The notes under the pieces: generated by a model
What the model was told of the DNA's origin: nothing
Database searches by the model: none
Seen by the model: only the letters and a program-made list of their open reading frames with translations
NCBI RefSeq assembly: GCF_901709675.1
Contig: NC_051088.1
Coordinates: 11,186,193-11,250,192, forward strand
DNA: 64,000 nucleotides
Source: Syngnathus acus
Lineage: Eukaryota > Chordata > Actinopteri > Syngnathiformes > Syngnathidae
Direction: 5' to 3'
Position numbers and translations under genes: made by a program
Part shown: positions 22,301 to 34,144 of the stretch, piece by piece
Layout: every line of letters begins with the position of its first letter
Numbering within the stretch: position 1 is the stretch's first letter

Positions 22301-22797
22301 AACAGCTTTTGCTATCGCCTGTGCCGCCAACTGAGGTAAAGTAGTGTGTGTCAAGTGATCTTTTTGGTACACAGCCTCTTCAAGCGTGTTGTGCATTCAC
22401 TACTTTAACATACTTTTCAAAATGAGAACAATTGGGTTGGTCTGACTGAAAACGGGTATATAGTTAGAATTACTGATACATTCAATTGCTCCTTCCTCAC
22501 TGCACAGTGCTGTCTCAGTGACTACTTGTTTTACCACAACTCATTTACAATAGTAGTAGTGAGTAAATACAAACACCAAACTAGACAGAAGGCATCACTT
22601 GAAACCATCCATCCATTTTCTGAACCGCTTAGTCCCCACGGGGGTCGCGGGTGTGCTGGAGTTAGCATATGTATTGTATTGTGTATCCAAACGCACCAAC
22701 GATTTGGGAAAAGGGATTTTAGGTGCGAGTACAAACGTTACTTTTATAGGTCTTGGTTTCCGTAAAATAAATGCGACTAATACTCTGAACTCTGAAG

Positions 22798-23132
22798 CAT
22801 AGGTGTCAAACTCAAGGCCCGGGGGCCAGATGCGGGCCACCACATCATTTTATGTGGCCCGCAAAGACAAATTTTGCAACGACTTTGTCATTACTACAAT
22901 TACAAATTGTCTTCACTTTTTAAAGAGAGCTATTGCTAGCAATTTTTTATTACCGTTCTTCTTTTTAAACTAAACAGTTTTTACGAGTCTCTGATTTCAA
23001 AACTAGTTATTCATCAGTTTGTTGTGTAGCCTATACTGTATGTATATAGAAGACATTGACAGTCATAATGGCCCTCCGAGGGAAACTATGACTACAATGC
23101 GGCCCGTGACAAAAATGAGTTTGACACCCCTG
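22798..23132. mobile_element. hAT-type MITE with target-site duplication
   Basis: The left end, AGGTGTCAAACTCAAGGCCC, and the right end, ATGAGTTTGACACCCCTG, are inverted copies. The element is flanked by an 8-bp near-perfect duplication, ctctgaag (22790-22797) and ctctggag (23133-23140); an 8-bp duplication is the hAT hallmark. At 335 bp with no transposase frame, it is a non-autonomous copy. Confidence 0.85.
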
Positions 23133-26100
23133 CTCTGGAGTGAGTCATGAATGTTTTTATCTTCTTCATAAAGCATTTTCTGACTGGTGCGACTAGGCAG
23201 GCTGTAATTTGTTCACGACTTCCCAGTTCAATTTAGTTCATTAGTGCATATCATTCAGGATGTGGCGGATTTGAACGTGCTCCACAATGTTTGACTACAA
23301 ACTCGACTATAAGAAGCTGGTGCAACACAAACAACAGGTAGTTTGCATGTTAAGTCAAGCTTTGAGCTAAATCCAGCTGTGTTACCAGTTTCCCTTTCTT
23401 GTTGATATATTTTGAAAAATGCTAAACTGTTTTGAGACTTCACATGGTTGACCAAAGCGGCTGAAAAGAGCCATAGCGTCACCCTAAGGTAGTGGGAGCA
23501 GACGCACTTCGGCCAATAAGCCAATCATAGTGGGACAATTCGCACAAATAAATGCCCACAGTGCTAAAGCGCTAGCTTGACTCTTAAAAGACTCTTAATA
23601 CATGCCCCGACTGGAGGATTTTGCTGAGTCCTGAGCATGAGTCCCAACCACAAAGCCAACAGTGCCACCCCGACGTCATGGACCGATACCGGCTTGGGCC
23701 GGAGGTAAAGTCAATATTTACAGCTCCAAGCACAAATGAACATCCCTGCAGTTGCCATGGACGCAATTCCTAGCATTCCGCAAATCGACACGCAGCACCG
23801 ATGAATGATGCCATCTCATGTAAAGAGGAATGAGTTTCTGGAAAGTGAACGATGGTGAGACCACCTGGACAAATTACATTCAGTGTGATGCCTTCGTCAA
23901 TCGCCAGAGCACAAACATTCCTGAGTGACATTCCAGCCTCTCAGGAGCCGGCAGTGTTTGGGCTTCCACTATAGGATCATGGTCATGTGGGTGGATTTTT
24001 TTTGTTCCAAGTGAACTATGTTCAAACCACCTTTTGTTTGCCAAACGTCACCACTAAGCTGACCTTCAAATCATATAACATCGTTGGGCTGGTGGCAGCA
24101 GCAGCTGTCTTGAAGCTTACGGAAGAATTCTATGTCCACTTCCAAACAACAAACACTGCTGGCACCAACTGCAAATTCATGGATTTAACCCACCCCCGCA
24201 CATCCCACGCTTCTTAATCCAAGTATGACATACATTAAATTATTTTGGATTTCAGGCTCAGAACATATCCAGGCCATTTTAGAAAATGTTATTTTTTGCT
24301 TTTGCAAGGGGGAGCAGTGAAATGCTATTTAAATGTATGCTCTTTGCAAGCGGCATTATTAACTGTAATTTCATTTTGGAGAAATGCCTTCATGACCTCA
24401 GCCCAGGTACACGCTATACGTGCGGTGGGAGGGGGTCCAAACATGCTGGATCAACCCAAACTGCAAACATGTTCAGATATGTGAGCCAGGTGTGCATGTG
24501 CTGTGACATTCCCCAGTATGGTGCAGCAGCGACATGAAGCACAGTCATCATTCAGGAATGCCGAGGCGAGTTTAAACTTAACGCCTGCTCGTACGGCCCA
24601 CGGCAGGAATGCGCAGAAAGCAGGTATGGTGTCTGTCAGCTCACCGTGTGTGGAGAGCCACGCAGGTTAGCTGTTTATGATGCAATCGCTTCGCAGAGGG
24701 ACCAAGGAAAGTTTGAAGCCTGATCTGCTCATCGATGATACAGTACTGACGTTTGGGGCCACTGTTAATTATTTGTGTTATTTGTCCATATGTGTGTTAA
24801 AAGAATGGACGCTTCCTTTACATGCTAAAAACAAATTCCTGAATTTGGCCCGACACAAATTTCAAATAAAACTGATTTTGCATTATTTTTCTCCCGATGC
24901 TATTTAGTGTTAAAAAAAAGAAAGCTGATGTTTGTGTCTTCAGTGACTTCAGTTTTCACCACACATACGTATATACTACATTTCCCAGGTACCAGACCAG
25001 AATTGAATATTGCTCAGTTTTACAAAATGCAGGCAAAAACACAAGGTTGAGCCTCTTGCCTTACAATATTATGCAAATGCAACCAGTGCTGTTTACAAAA
25101 AATCATTTGGAGAAAAACTGAGGGATAAAACTGTGTCAGGATTTCTCAAAAACAAATTGTGACCCGTCATTCCCAGCTACAATTTGGACCGAGAAGGGGA
25201 TTCAATTCTTATTATTTTTCTGTACATGTTATCCTTCTTCATTTCCATACGGGATTTCACCTTATCGCCTTCTAAACGGTTCCTTTGTTTTAGCAAGTCT
25301 CCATTTCAATATTCAAACCAGCAGACAGAATGAGATTTGAAGTTTGGTGGAGTTTCCAGTAAAGCAATTTAAGTTTTATCTAAGTTTAGAAATGTTCTGT
25401 TCTACACAACAGCACTCCATATGCGCAAATAAATTGAGTACCAACGGTCAGCATAGACTACATAACACTGCACGGGTGAAGGCGGATGCACAGCCTCATG
25501 CATGAACATGTCATCATCCTGACCTAGCTTGTCCAGCTGCGCTGCCACAAAGCGACACAGAGGCATCTTTCTTCATGCTAAACACGCCTTTTCCTGTCAC
25601 GAAGCCACACAGAGCGATGGGAACCAAGGTGATAGCTTTGCCACAGAGGGTGGATTGAGCGGAGATGAGTGGCCTCTGTCACTCTGGCTCATTCCCAACG
25701 CTGCGGGACAGGAAGTGGCCAGGGATACTGGGATAGACACAAGTCCTCCACTGTTGTCTCCATCAAACATCTATCAGATAGTCCATTCAAATTGATGCCA
25801 GAGCTACTGACTTGACTGTGGTTTGGGATCGCCCATCTTCTTTGTGGTGTGGCATTCAGGTAGTGAGAAAGAGAAACGCAACCTTTGCAATCAAGCCTGA
25901 AGTTGACTCAATTTGCAGAATAAGTGTCTCTGATTTGTTCCCCCATAGTCCATACAAGAATTGATACATCAATTCATCATACAATTCCTAATCGCCAAAC
26001 AAGCCTATTGACAGCTTTTATGGAAATCAAGCGGGCCTGTAAATGGCGGGAGTAATCATGTGAATACAAGAAAAACGGCAAGAAGAAACATCTGTATAAA

Positions 26101-26936
26101 CAACAAAAGTAGGCCACCAACACATCAACAGAAGCAAGTTTGAGTGGATGGGAGAGGTGTGAACAGGTGCTGTTGGTGACCCCATGACCGGCCGCTAAGT
26201 AGCACCAAAACTGGGACAGAACGTCACAGAAAAAAATAAGAAGCTCCCCATTAGTGAGACAGCGAGATCGACGTATTAGGCACTGGGGAAAAAAACAATA
26301 TTGTGTTTCGAGCTGTTTAGAGTTGGTCTGCCTTCTCTCCTCCAACAAACAAGCTTCCTCTAGTTTATAACATCAGAACATTTACAATATATCCTCCACA
26401 AACTCAGAGCCAATTAATCCTCATTTGATCGAAAGGAAAGTGGGACATTGGCAGGATCAAATGTTGATCTCAGCAAGCTGTCGGCTACAGTGTGCTCACT
26501 TCAGAACCGTTACATCCACAGGGGAAACAACAGCAAAGTAGTCTCGCTTTAAACTGACCTTGACTTGAACATATTGCACGTTTCCCGTTTTACGTCTGCT
26601 TCTTTTCATTTGAACATACTTCGCCATTGCGATTGCATTTTGATCAGGCTTTTTCTACTTAAAAGATTTTATTCTTACCATTGGGGTATCAGTATCATGT
26701 AATGATATTCAAAGCACACGGTTTGATGTCACGGTACGATAACTGTTGCAATACTGAAATAAGCCTATTGTAAGCCTCTTGTACAAGAGTGAAACATTTC
26801 TCTGATTGCAATCTTATATTAGTCTATCATCACTGGTAAATATTGTATGTTTTTATATTGCTTATTCTAATACTCATTTGTAAGACTGCCATGAATTGTT
26901 TCAGTTTAGATGATCAGATAAATGTCACACACACAC

Positions 26937-26969
26937 TTATTTATTTATTTATTTATTCATTCATTCATT
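26937..26969. repeat. (TTTA)n/(TTCA)n tetranucleotide array
   Basis: Several TTTA units followed by TTCA units, a compound tetranucleotide microsatellite. Confidence 0.85.
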
Positions 26970-28973
26970 AACATGCTTAACCAATCACTGAGTGCATTAT
27001 GAACTACGACTAATGAACGCTTCCCTCAAATTGTTTACTATTTAATTGCTGGGCCCATTCAAGGAACTCTAGTTGCTAACCAAAACAGCAGCTGTCCATG
27101 TCCAGTGTGGTTGATGGTTTTGTTACGTAAATATAGTCCCGACAATGGTGTGCAATATGACATCGTCCAGCATTAGAACAAGTCTCTGCCTGGCCAACCC
27201 TAAATGATTTCGTTTCCGCTTCTCTGAGTAGGCGCACAAAGGCAATTTTGAAAGTGGAAGTGACTCGTCCTGTAGCCGCAGGGCCCGGATGGCTGCGGAA
27301 ACAAGTGGCACATTGATGCCAGGCAGGCCCAGCGTATCACTTCGACGGGCAGGCCGAGCCGCGAGGAGTCGGAACAAAAGGCTCCAGTCCAAAGCCATGC
27401 TGCCAATTAGCAGGAATTTCAGACCCGAGAACCCCTTCCCACCGATCTCCTTTCGAGGCTTTTCGCTGCATGCCATTCATCGGATTCCAAGGAGCATTAG
27501 GAAAGACTGACATATGTGAATGGTGAAGAATCTCACAGTACATTGAGAAACGCTCAATGCAACATTTGGGGACATGCTGTTTTCCTGTTGCCAGAAATCC
27601 CTAATTCTGTCAGAAAATACAAAAATAACTACCAACATAATCTGTGGGGATTAGTCTAATGCACTACTGAAACGCAGATGGACGCGTGCTTGCATGATGA
27701 CTGAAAATGTATTGATGCTTCTCTGATACGAGTCACAGAAAAAAGAAAAAAAAAAAGGGTCACATTTCCGAGAGGATTACCGAGGGAAGAACAAGTCCGA
27801 CTTTTCAGGGCGGGTCAACTTCAGAAAGATTTTCAAATACATTGGACGTTCCGAAGTCACTAAACCAGGTTGGCTCATTGAGGACGTGCACGCCAACTGT
27901 CGGGACCGCCCTTCCACAAATTACAGGGCGCACCATTGCACCAACGATGTCTGGGCAAAACGCTTTGTTTTCCATTAACGCCACATTAGAGGCAATACTT
28001 TAACCATGGAGTCACGCTTCATGGAAGAGACTAATCGTGGCCGCATGACAACTCTGTACGAATGGTTTAGGAAAGGAAAAACGTGCTAGGAATGATTTGA
28101 AGCAGCCTCTCCCAAACTTCTAGGCATGAAAATGTATAAAAAAGAAAGCGCACCGAGGAAAGAAAATAGAAAGACTTGAGTTTGAATGGGAACATATGTT
28201 AAGCGTTTGTCTGTGGGGTTTAGTTTTGTCCATTTGCGATGTCAGAGGTCAACACATTGGCCGAATTGAAAAGGGAAGGTTTGTTGTTTCACATGAAACT
28301 CAAGCAGATCCCAACGCTAGTTGTTCAGTTTTGGGAACCCCCCCCCCACACTCCCATACAAACATGCATGTACAGTAAATAAAAACAAACCTAATACAGG
28401 ATAAAACTGCTACTTTAATTTGAGTCTGCTTATGTCAGTTAAACTTGTTCTTTTATATCGGCTTTGAACATGTTCCTTCTTTGGGTAAAAGCCGAACAAA
28501 AAAGCCACACAAAAAACAAAGGCGAGCCACAAAATACAAAGGTGTTAATGCAAAATACGTCATTTACTCTTTGAATCTCACAAGTGAAGAGTGTAGTTTT
28601 GCAGTAATGCGATAATTTACGTAAATAACTGGACTAAAACATACTAGCCCATTAGAATATATACAATACAATACCACTGTCACATGGAAAACCAGTAAGT
28701 CCGGCGGTGATTGAGCGTGCCACAAAGTGATGCGCGATGACGTGTTCGTTACGTAACACCGAAACGTCGTAACTCAACCGAGTACCCCCCTGCGCGGGGA
28801 TGGTGGAAATCAATCCAGTGTGTGGTATATGAGAAATAAAACGCATCACGTTTGGTATAATATAGTCCATATAAGATCTAAACAGGTTGTTAAGTGTAGC
28901 AAATTGTTTTCGTATTTATTTTTTATTTGACGCAGTGACTAGCCAGTTAAATGACAAGCGCAAGTTTACTCAC

Positions 28974-29350
28974 CCAACCCACTCGTGGAGGTATGCGGTG
29001 GTCTCTCCTGGTTCCGGTCACGTCTTCAAGTCAAAACATTAAAGTACACGTAGGAAAAAGGGTGAAAAAGAGACCCCAAAACGCCCTACCTCCTCAAATT
29101 TGGCTTTTTTTTAAAAAGAGGGGCTGAGTGGAGGGTGGGCGAACAATAACAGCCACACTCCGTCTGCCACGATTGAAAGTCGAAAAGGGGACGCCGGTGA
29201 TCCGAGGTCATACCGCGGGGATGCTCCCAATTGGCGCGAACATGTTCACGCGGCAAAAGAATAATAAAAACGTCCCCCACAAAATGTTGCTTTCATGCAT
29301 GGATATGCGACCGTATCAGCCCAAGAAGTGTTAGTTCCGTTCAAAACACC
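28974..29350 (-). promoter_or_regulatory. candidate src non-coding first exon and promoter
   Basis: A CpG-containing island in otherwise AT-rich DNA. It ends on the minus strand in a strong splice donor, GGGTTGG|GTGAGTAAAC (donor at 28972-28973); a second possible donor, GAGGAG|GTAGGGC, lies near 29092. A GGGGGCGTGGCC GC-box-like site is just upstream near 29384. It is the best CpG-rich, donor-bearing block upstream of the src coding exon. Assignment to src is inference from position and strand. Confidence 0.4.
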
Positions 29351-29983
29351 GGGATGTGTCAGAGGCATAGGCAGGGGGAGAGGGGGCGTGGCCTTAGCAG
29401 ACTGGCGAACATTGATTGGTTGACCCTCTCATACACAAATTAACCCCTGATCGCGTTTAACGATGGTCTGCGGAGATCCTGCAGGCCAAATTACGATGAT
29501 GGCGATAAAATTAAATTAAATTTGAAACATTTTGAATGCTTTTCGTTGTTTAATATATTAATTTCATTGGACAAAATATTTTTAAATGTCCAATACTATT
29601 ATATATATTATCCTACATTTGGTTAAAATGAAAATAAAGATAAAAAAAAAACCTTACATTTACTCAATTGATCTACAACTGTGTTTACTTTTAATAGTAC
29701 ATAATATAATCTTGTACAGCACTGCCATCTTCTGTTCAGTGGCATTACATCTACAGCCCTTAGATCTGTTTTTGAGCTCAGTACTGTCAGAAATGGGTAT
29801 TTAAATATAGATTTGACACAGGCTTCAATTCTAAGGCTTCCATTGTCATGACTATGCCGTATGTAGGCGTCAAGTTTCATTTGTTTTAGTTCCTACGTTC
29901 CCTGAAACGTGGTTCCAAGCCTTCCAGTTCAGCTGTCACTCGTGATTCCACGCCCCGCTCAGCTAGTGCCACGCCCCCACACC

Positions 29984-30945
29984 AGATTCGGGTCAAAAGT
30001 ATCCAACTCGCAAAGCTTTGAACCTGAAAAAAACTAGGCGAATCTGAAAAAACAAGAGTTGAACCTGAATAAAAAAGGTGAATCTGAAAATATATAACAT
30101 GCAACTGAAAAAAAGAAGACCTCAAATCTTGAAAAATAAATTGCGGTGAAACCTGACAATAAATAGTTTATCCATATAAAAAACAAGCAAGTATTTTTAT
30201 TTTGAATGCATTATTTTATTTTTCAAGTTTTAAGCTCGCCTCTCACCGTGAGTCGTCACCTTATCGTGGTGGAGGGGTTTGCGTGCCCCTATGATCCTAG
30301 GAGCCATGTTGTCTGGGGCTTCATGCCCCTGGTAGGGTCACCCATGGCAAACGGGTCCTAGGTGAGGGGCCAGACAAAGCACAGCTCATCAGCCCCTTAT
30401 GATGATAAAAATGAATGGATCACGTTTTCCCTCGCCCGGACGCGGGTCACCGGGGCCCCCCTCTGGAGCCAGGCCTGGAGGCGGGGCTCGAAGGCGAGCG
30501 TCTGGTGGCCGGGCCTTCGCCCATGGGGCCCGGCCGGGCTCAGCCCGAAAAGGAAACGTGGGTCCCCCTTCCCATGGGCTCACCACCTGTGGGAGGGGCC
30601 AAAGGGGTCGGGTGCATTGCAAGCTGGGCGGCGGCCAAAGGCAGGGACCTTGGCGGTCTGATCCCCGGCTGCAGAAGCTGGCTCTTGGGACATGGAATGT
30701 CACCTCTCTGGCTGGAAAGGAGCCCGAGCTGGTGTGCGAGGCAGAAAAGTTCCGACTAGATATAGTCGGACTTGCCTCCACGCACAGTTTGGGTTCCGGT
30801 ACAAGCCCTCTCGAGAGGGGCTGGACTCTCTTCCACTCTGGAGTTGCCCACGCCGCTCAGCATGTTTATTTTCAGAGTCAAGGTTTTTTTTTTTTTTCAA
30901 ATACGAGTTTTGTTTTTGCAAGTACAAAACTTTTGACCCCAATCT
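29984..30945. repeat. inverted-repeat ends flanking a retroelement fragment
   Basis: AGATTCGGGTCAAAAGT at 29984-30000 recurs in inverted, slightly diverged form (ACTTTTGACCCCAATCT) at 30929-30945, with weaker similarity continuing inward. Degenerate AACCTGAAAAA units fill 30015-30160. Between them lies the non-LTR 5' fragment at 30239-30870. The composite looks like one repeat interrupted by, or built around, another. Confidence 0.5.
30239..30870 (+). mobile_element. 5' fragment of a non-LTR retrotransposon (endonuclease start)
   Basis: A GC-rich leader is followed by a frame (within 30399-31031 plus) containing LGTWNVTSLAGKEPELV and EAEKFRLDIVGL. These are the opening motifs of the AP-like endonuclease of fish non-LTR elements (the TWN motif carries the metal-binding Asn). 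Similarity stops after the WTLFHSGVA block at about 30850, well before the catalytic core and reverse transcriptase, so this is a dead fragment. The family (RTE/Rex-like or other) is not certain. Confidence 0.75.
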
Positions 30946-31623
30946 ACCTCCATAGTTTACCCACAAGACACAGTTCTGAAGTTTGGCATTCAAATCTTGG
31001 CTGTACAACATTGATAACAACAGTAATCTGAAAGATACCCATCAGTTGTGAAAATTTGCATAAAAACCCTCTGGTAGCAGAGGAACTATTGTTACTATTT
31101 CATAATGGTGAGCTCTAATTGTTAACCTGTACCTGCATCAAATTCAAGAGCTATGCCTATACAAAAACATCATAATATCATGTGTTGTGGTAGATCTCAT
31201 GGCTCAGCTTGAGAAAACAGGTGAGCCGTGATGAACATAAACCGTTGAATTTTGCTGCTTAACTCCTATTCCACAAACGCAATGTTAATCTGATTACCGT
31301 GGAGGAAAATTTGGGGATTGACTTCCACTTCAAGTAAATAAATACCGAAGTTAATGCTGACTTTTTAACCCTACATTTTTTGATACAGCTCCTGTATTCA
31401 GTCTCATAGATAGTAGGCCTCAGCCTTATGGGTGAAACGTACCTACATTTTCCAAATAATGGATGTTGTATGATAACGATGCTTAAAGCGATAATTGAAG
31501 ATAAAGTACCCTTTTTTTTTTACAATCCTTTCTTCTTTCCGTGTTTGTCCACAGGTTGCTGCTACACAGAAGGGCTGCATCTCTGGGAAGACCTCTTGTC
31601 CTTTCTGTCCATTCGTCTTTCAG
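30946..31623. other. region downstream of kcng1
   Basis: AT-rich DNA just 3' of the kcng1 stop codon, presumably including the start of its 3'UTR. No polyadenylation signal can be chosen with confidence and no gene is visible. Confidence 0.4.
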
Positions 31624-34144
31624 TCAGTCCTCCAAGTCTCGGGTGTCAGACGGCCCGATGGGGAAGAGCATGTCGCTCTCCAGGGAGAGGTTGCTCCCCA
31701 GACCGGTCATGTGACCACGCAGCATGAAATGCGTCCTCCTCTGCAGGATCCTCTGCTGCTCCTGCTTGAGCTCCATGTAGGAGCGTGAGAAGGTGTGGAA
31801 GATGGAGGTGACGGGGAAGGCCATGAGGAGGATGCCACTCAGGATGCTGCTCAGGGCCACCACCTGACCTGGGATGCTGCGGGGCACCATGTCACCGTAG
31901 CCCACCGTCGTCATGGTGATGACCGCCCACCAGTAGGTGGCGGGGATGCTGGTGAACTCCTGCGTAGCGGCCATTTCGTTCTCAATCAGGTAGAGCAGCG
32001 GCGAGTAGAGGGCGATGGCCACACACAGGAAGAGCAGGAGCAGACCAAACTCGCGTGTGCAGCGGCGGGCGGTCAGCCCCAGAGTCTGCAGACCCAGCGA
32101 ATGGCGAGCCAGTCGCATCACATAGAGGATGCGCAAAGCTCGTAGAACGCGCAGCACCAGGCCCACCTTGTCCAGGTAGCTGCTGCCCGAGCCCGGGCGC
32201 CTCTCGCCCTCGGAGGTGGTGTCCATCAGCAGTGTAATGTAGTAGGGCAAGATGGCCAACACGTCAATGAGGTTGAGGGGGTGTCGCAGGAAGGTCAGCT
32301 TGGAGCGGTCCTGGATGAAACGCAGGGAGAACTCCAGGGAGAACCAGGCCACACACACCGTCTCCACAATAAAGACGTTGTAGCACATCCGGGAGCATGT
32401 GCCCTGATCAAAGATAAAGGCAACAACATTTGTTTAGTAACCACTAGGGGGAGATACTGCATTATGGGGCTTCAGCTAGTCTTAAAGGACATGTTCTGAA
32501 CTAGCCATCGTTTGAAACCCTAATTTTCAAATGAAACACCACTTTGAAACCCTAAACCTAGTTTGAAACCTTTAACATAGTTTTAAACCCTTCTATGAAA
32601 CCCAAAACCTATTTTAAACCCTCACTTTTAAACCTGATCAAAAAAATGACTTTAGTTTAATTACCCAACAATCCTAACTCTAACACCGAACACCTAAATC
32701 CTAACCCGAAGCTTTGACAACTCAGCCCTAACCCCTAACCCTAAACCTATTTTAAGCCGCACCCTCGCCCCAAACCTAATCCCTACCCATCGAGTTTTAA
32801 AGTCTTCTATGACACCCAAATTCCCGTTTAAAACCCTACCTCAGAACCCTGACCCTGGTTTATAAAGCTGATACATACACAATGAGCCCTAACCCCCTAT
32901 TATTAACCCTATTCCTAAAACGAACCCCTAATTCTAACGCTAACCATATACCCTAATTCTTAAGCCCCAACCCTAACGCCATAACCCCCTAACCCTAACC
33001 CTTTATAACCTCAGTTTGGAGCGCTACTTCAAAGCCTTTACCTCAGTTTAAAGCCCTACTTTGAAACGCTAACCCTAGTTTAAAATCCAACTTTGAATTT
33101 CTAATCCTAGTTTGAAACTCTCTTTAAAACCCTAACCTATTTTAAAAGCCGACAGTGAAACCCAAATCATAGTCTAAAACCCTACTTTGAAACCCTAAAC
33201 CTAGTTTGAAACCCTTTGTCGAAAACCTTATTGTGTTCATCATTGGTGGGGGGTTTTTCTCACCAAGGATGTGAACCTTGTCAGGGGAATAAAGCCACGT
33301 ACAACTAGCGTGTAGCTCTTACAGGATGTAAGCGTACCCTTCAAGTGAATTTTTGGATGCTACTCACCGCTTCCTCCTCCTGCCTCAGGGCAGGCATGGT
33401 GCTTATGGAGAGGTTGACAGCAGTGATGGTGACAAACAACACCGATAAACAAGCAAAGATCTTCCCGGGGAGTCCAGAGTGAGGTCTCTCCACCATGTCC
33501 CTCAACTTGGTCATGAAGGAATTCAAGCAGGACTCTGCAGGACGCCCCCTGCTGTCTGAATCTGAAAGATCCTGCAGCAGTTCTTCCTCCTCTACAGCCC
33601 GCTCCATTGCCTCAAACTCTTCCAGACGTTGTAGAAGGCGTCGGCGACAGCACCACTCCAGGCTCTCCTCCGGGACCCCCCAGTACAGCAGCTCCTCCCG
33701 GAAGGATAGGGCACACATCTCCCTGAGCGAGCGAAGCTTGCCCGCCCTCAGGAAGGTCAGGATGGTCCGGAAGGCGCATGGATTGCGGTCAAAGAAGAAC
33801 TCGTTGTGCGTGACGTCGTAGTCATCGCAAATACCCATGATCTCATCGAAGCTGCTGCACAGGTGCAGCTGGCCTAAACGGGACAACGGAAAGTCCTCCA
33901 GAGTGGTCCAAGGCAACTGGTAGCGCATGCCACCCACATTGATAATGGCGTGGACTTTGCGGGTGTTTGACAGCGACGCGGGTTCTCGTCCGGGGGCAAG
34001 CTCGGGGGCAGGCTGCGCCCTCTTGTAGAAGGCTCCCTTGCGGGCCTCCTGCTCCTGCAAGGGTGGAGGGTTGAAGGAGGTATCGGAGGCGCAGCTCAAG
34101 GCGCTGTAGTCGTAGTCGGAGCCGTCGCCTGTCAGCAGGGTCAT
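31624..34144 (-). CDS. kcng1: kcng1, Kv6.1 modifier ('silent') potassium channel subunit, complete
   Basis: Voltage-gated K+ channel family member that does not form channels alone; it joins Kv2 subunits and shifts their gating. Exons 33368-34144 and 31624-32403 give 518 aa (human 513). The start at 34144 encodes MTLLTGDGSDYDYSALSC, matching the human N-terminus; the frame stays open a further 22 codons, but these cross a likely 3' splice site (TTTCACAG|GCGACTG, exon from 34196), so they are intron or 5'UTR. Seen: T1 tetramerisation domain (about 63-175, INVGGMRYQLPWTTL), S1 near 225-245, S2-S3, S4 with regularly spaced Arg (LRVLRALRILYVMRLAR, 343-359), pore filter TVGYGD (425-430). S6 reads AFPVTSIF instead of the PVP hinge of conducting Kv channels, typical of silent subunits. 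The single intron after EEEA matches the human structure. Confidence 0.97.
32510..33230. repeat. degenerate telomere-like CCCTAA-rich repeat in the kcng1 intron
   Basis: Most of the 964-bp intron between the two kcng1 exons is made of diverged units such as AAACCCTAACCCTAGTTTGA, with scattered CCCTAACCCTAA. The motif resembles the vertebrate telomere hexamer (CCCTAA on this strand) mixed with an AGTTTGAAACC spacer unit. Confidence 0.85.

Larger units (their letters stand above)
18823..28973. other. large src 5' intron or upstream region
   Basis: About 10 kb without a recognisable coding exon. The minus-strand acceptor CCCTCTAG, eight bases before the src ATG, shows that a non-coding exon is spliced to the coding exon from further right. 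The region holds a CA microsatellite (19305-19356), a hAT-type MITE (22798-23132), a TTTA/TTCA array (26937-26969) and teleost repeat-tail fragments such as the CCATCCATTTTCTG motif near 22608. Open frames at 21935-22339 and 27123-27543 are not recognised. Confidence 0.5.

Noticed and set aside
31795-32145. 116-codon plus-strand open frame
   Set aside because: Antisense to the kcng1 transmembrane exon; composition mirrors the channel codons and no motif is present.
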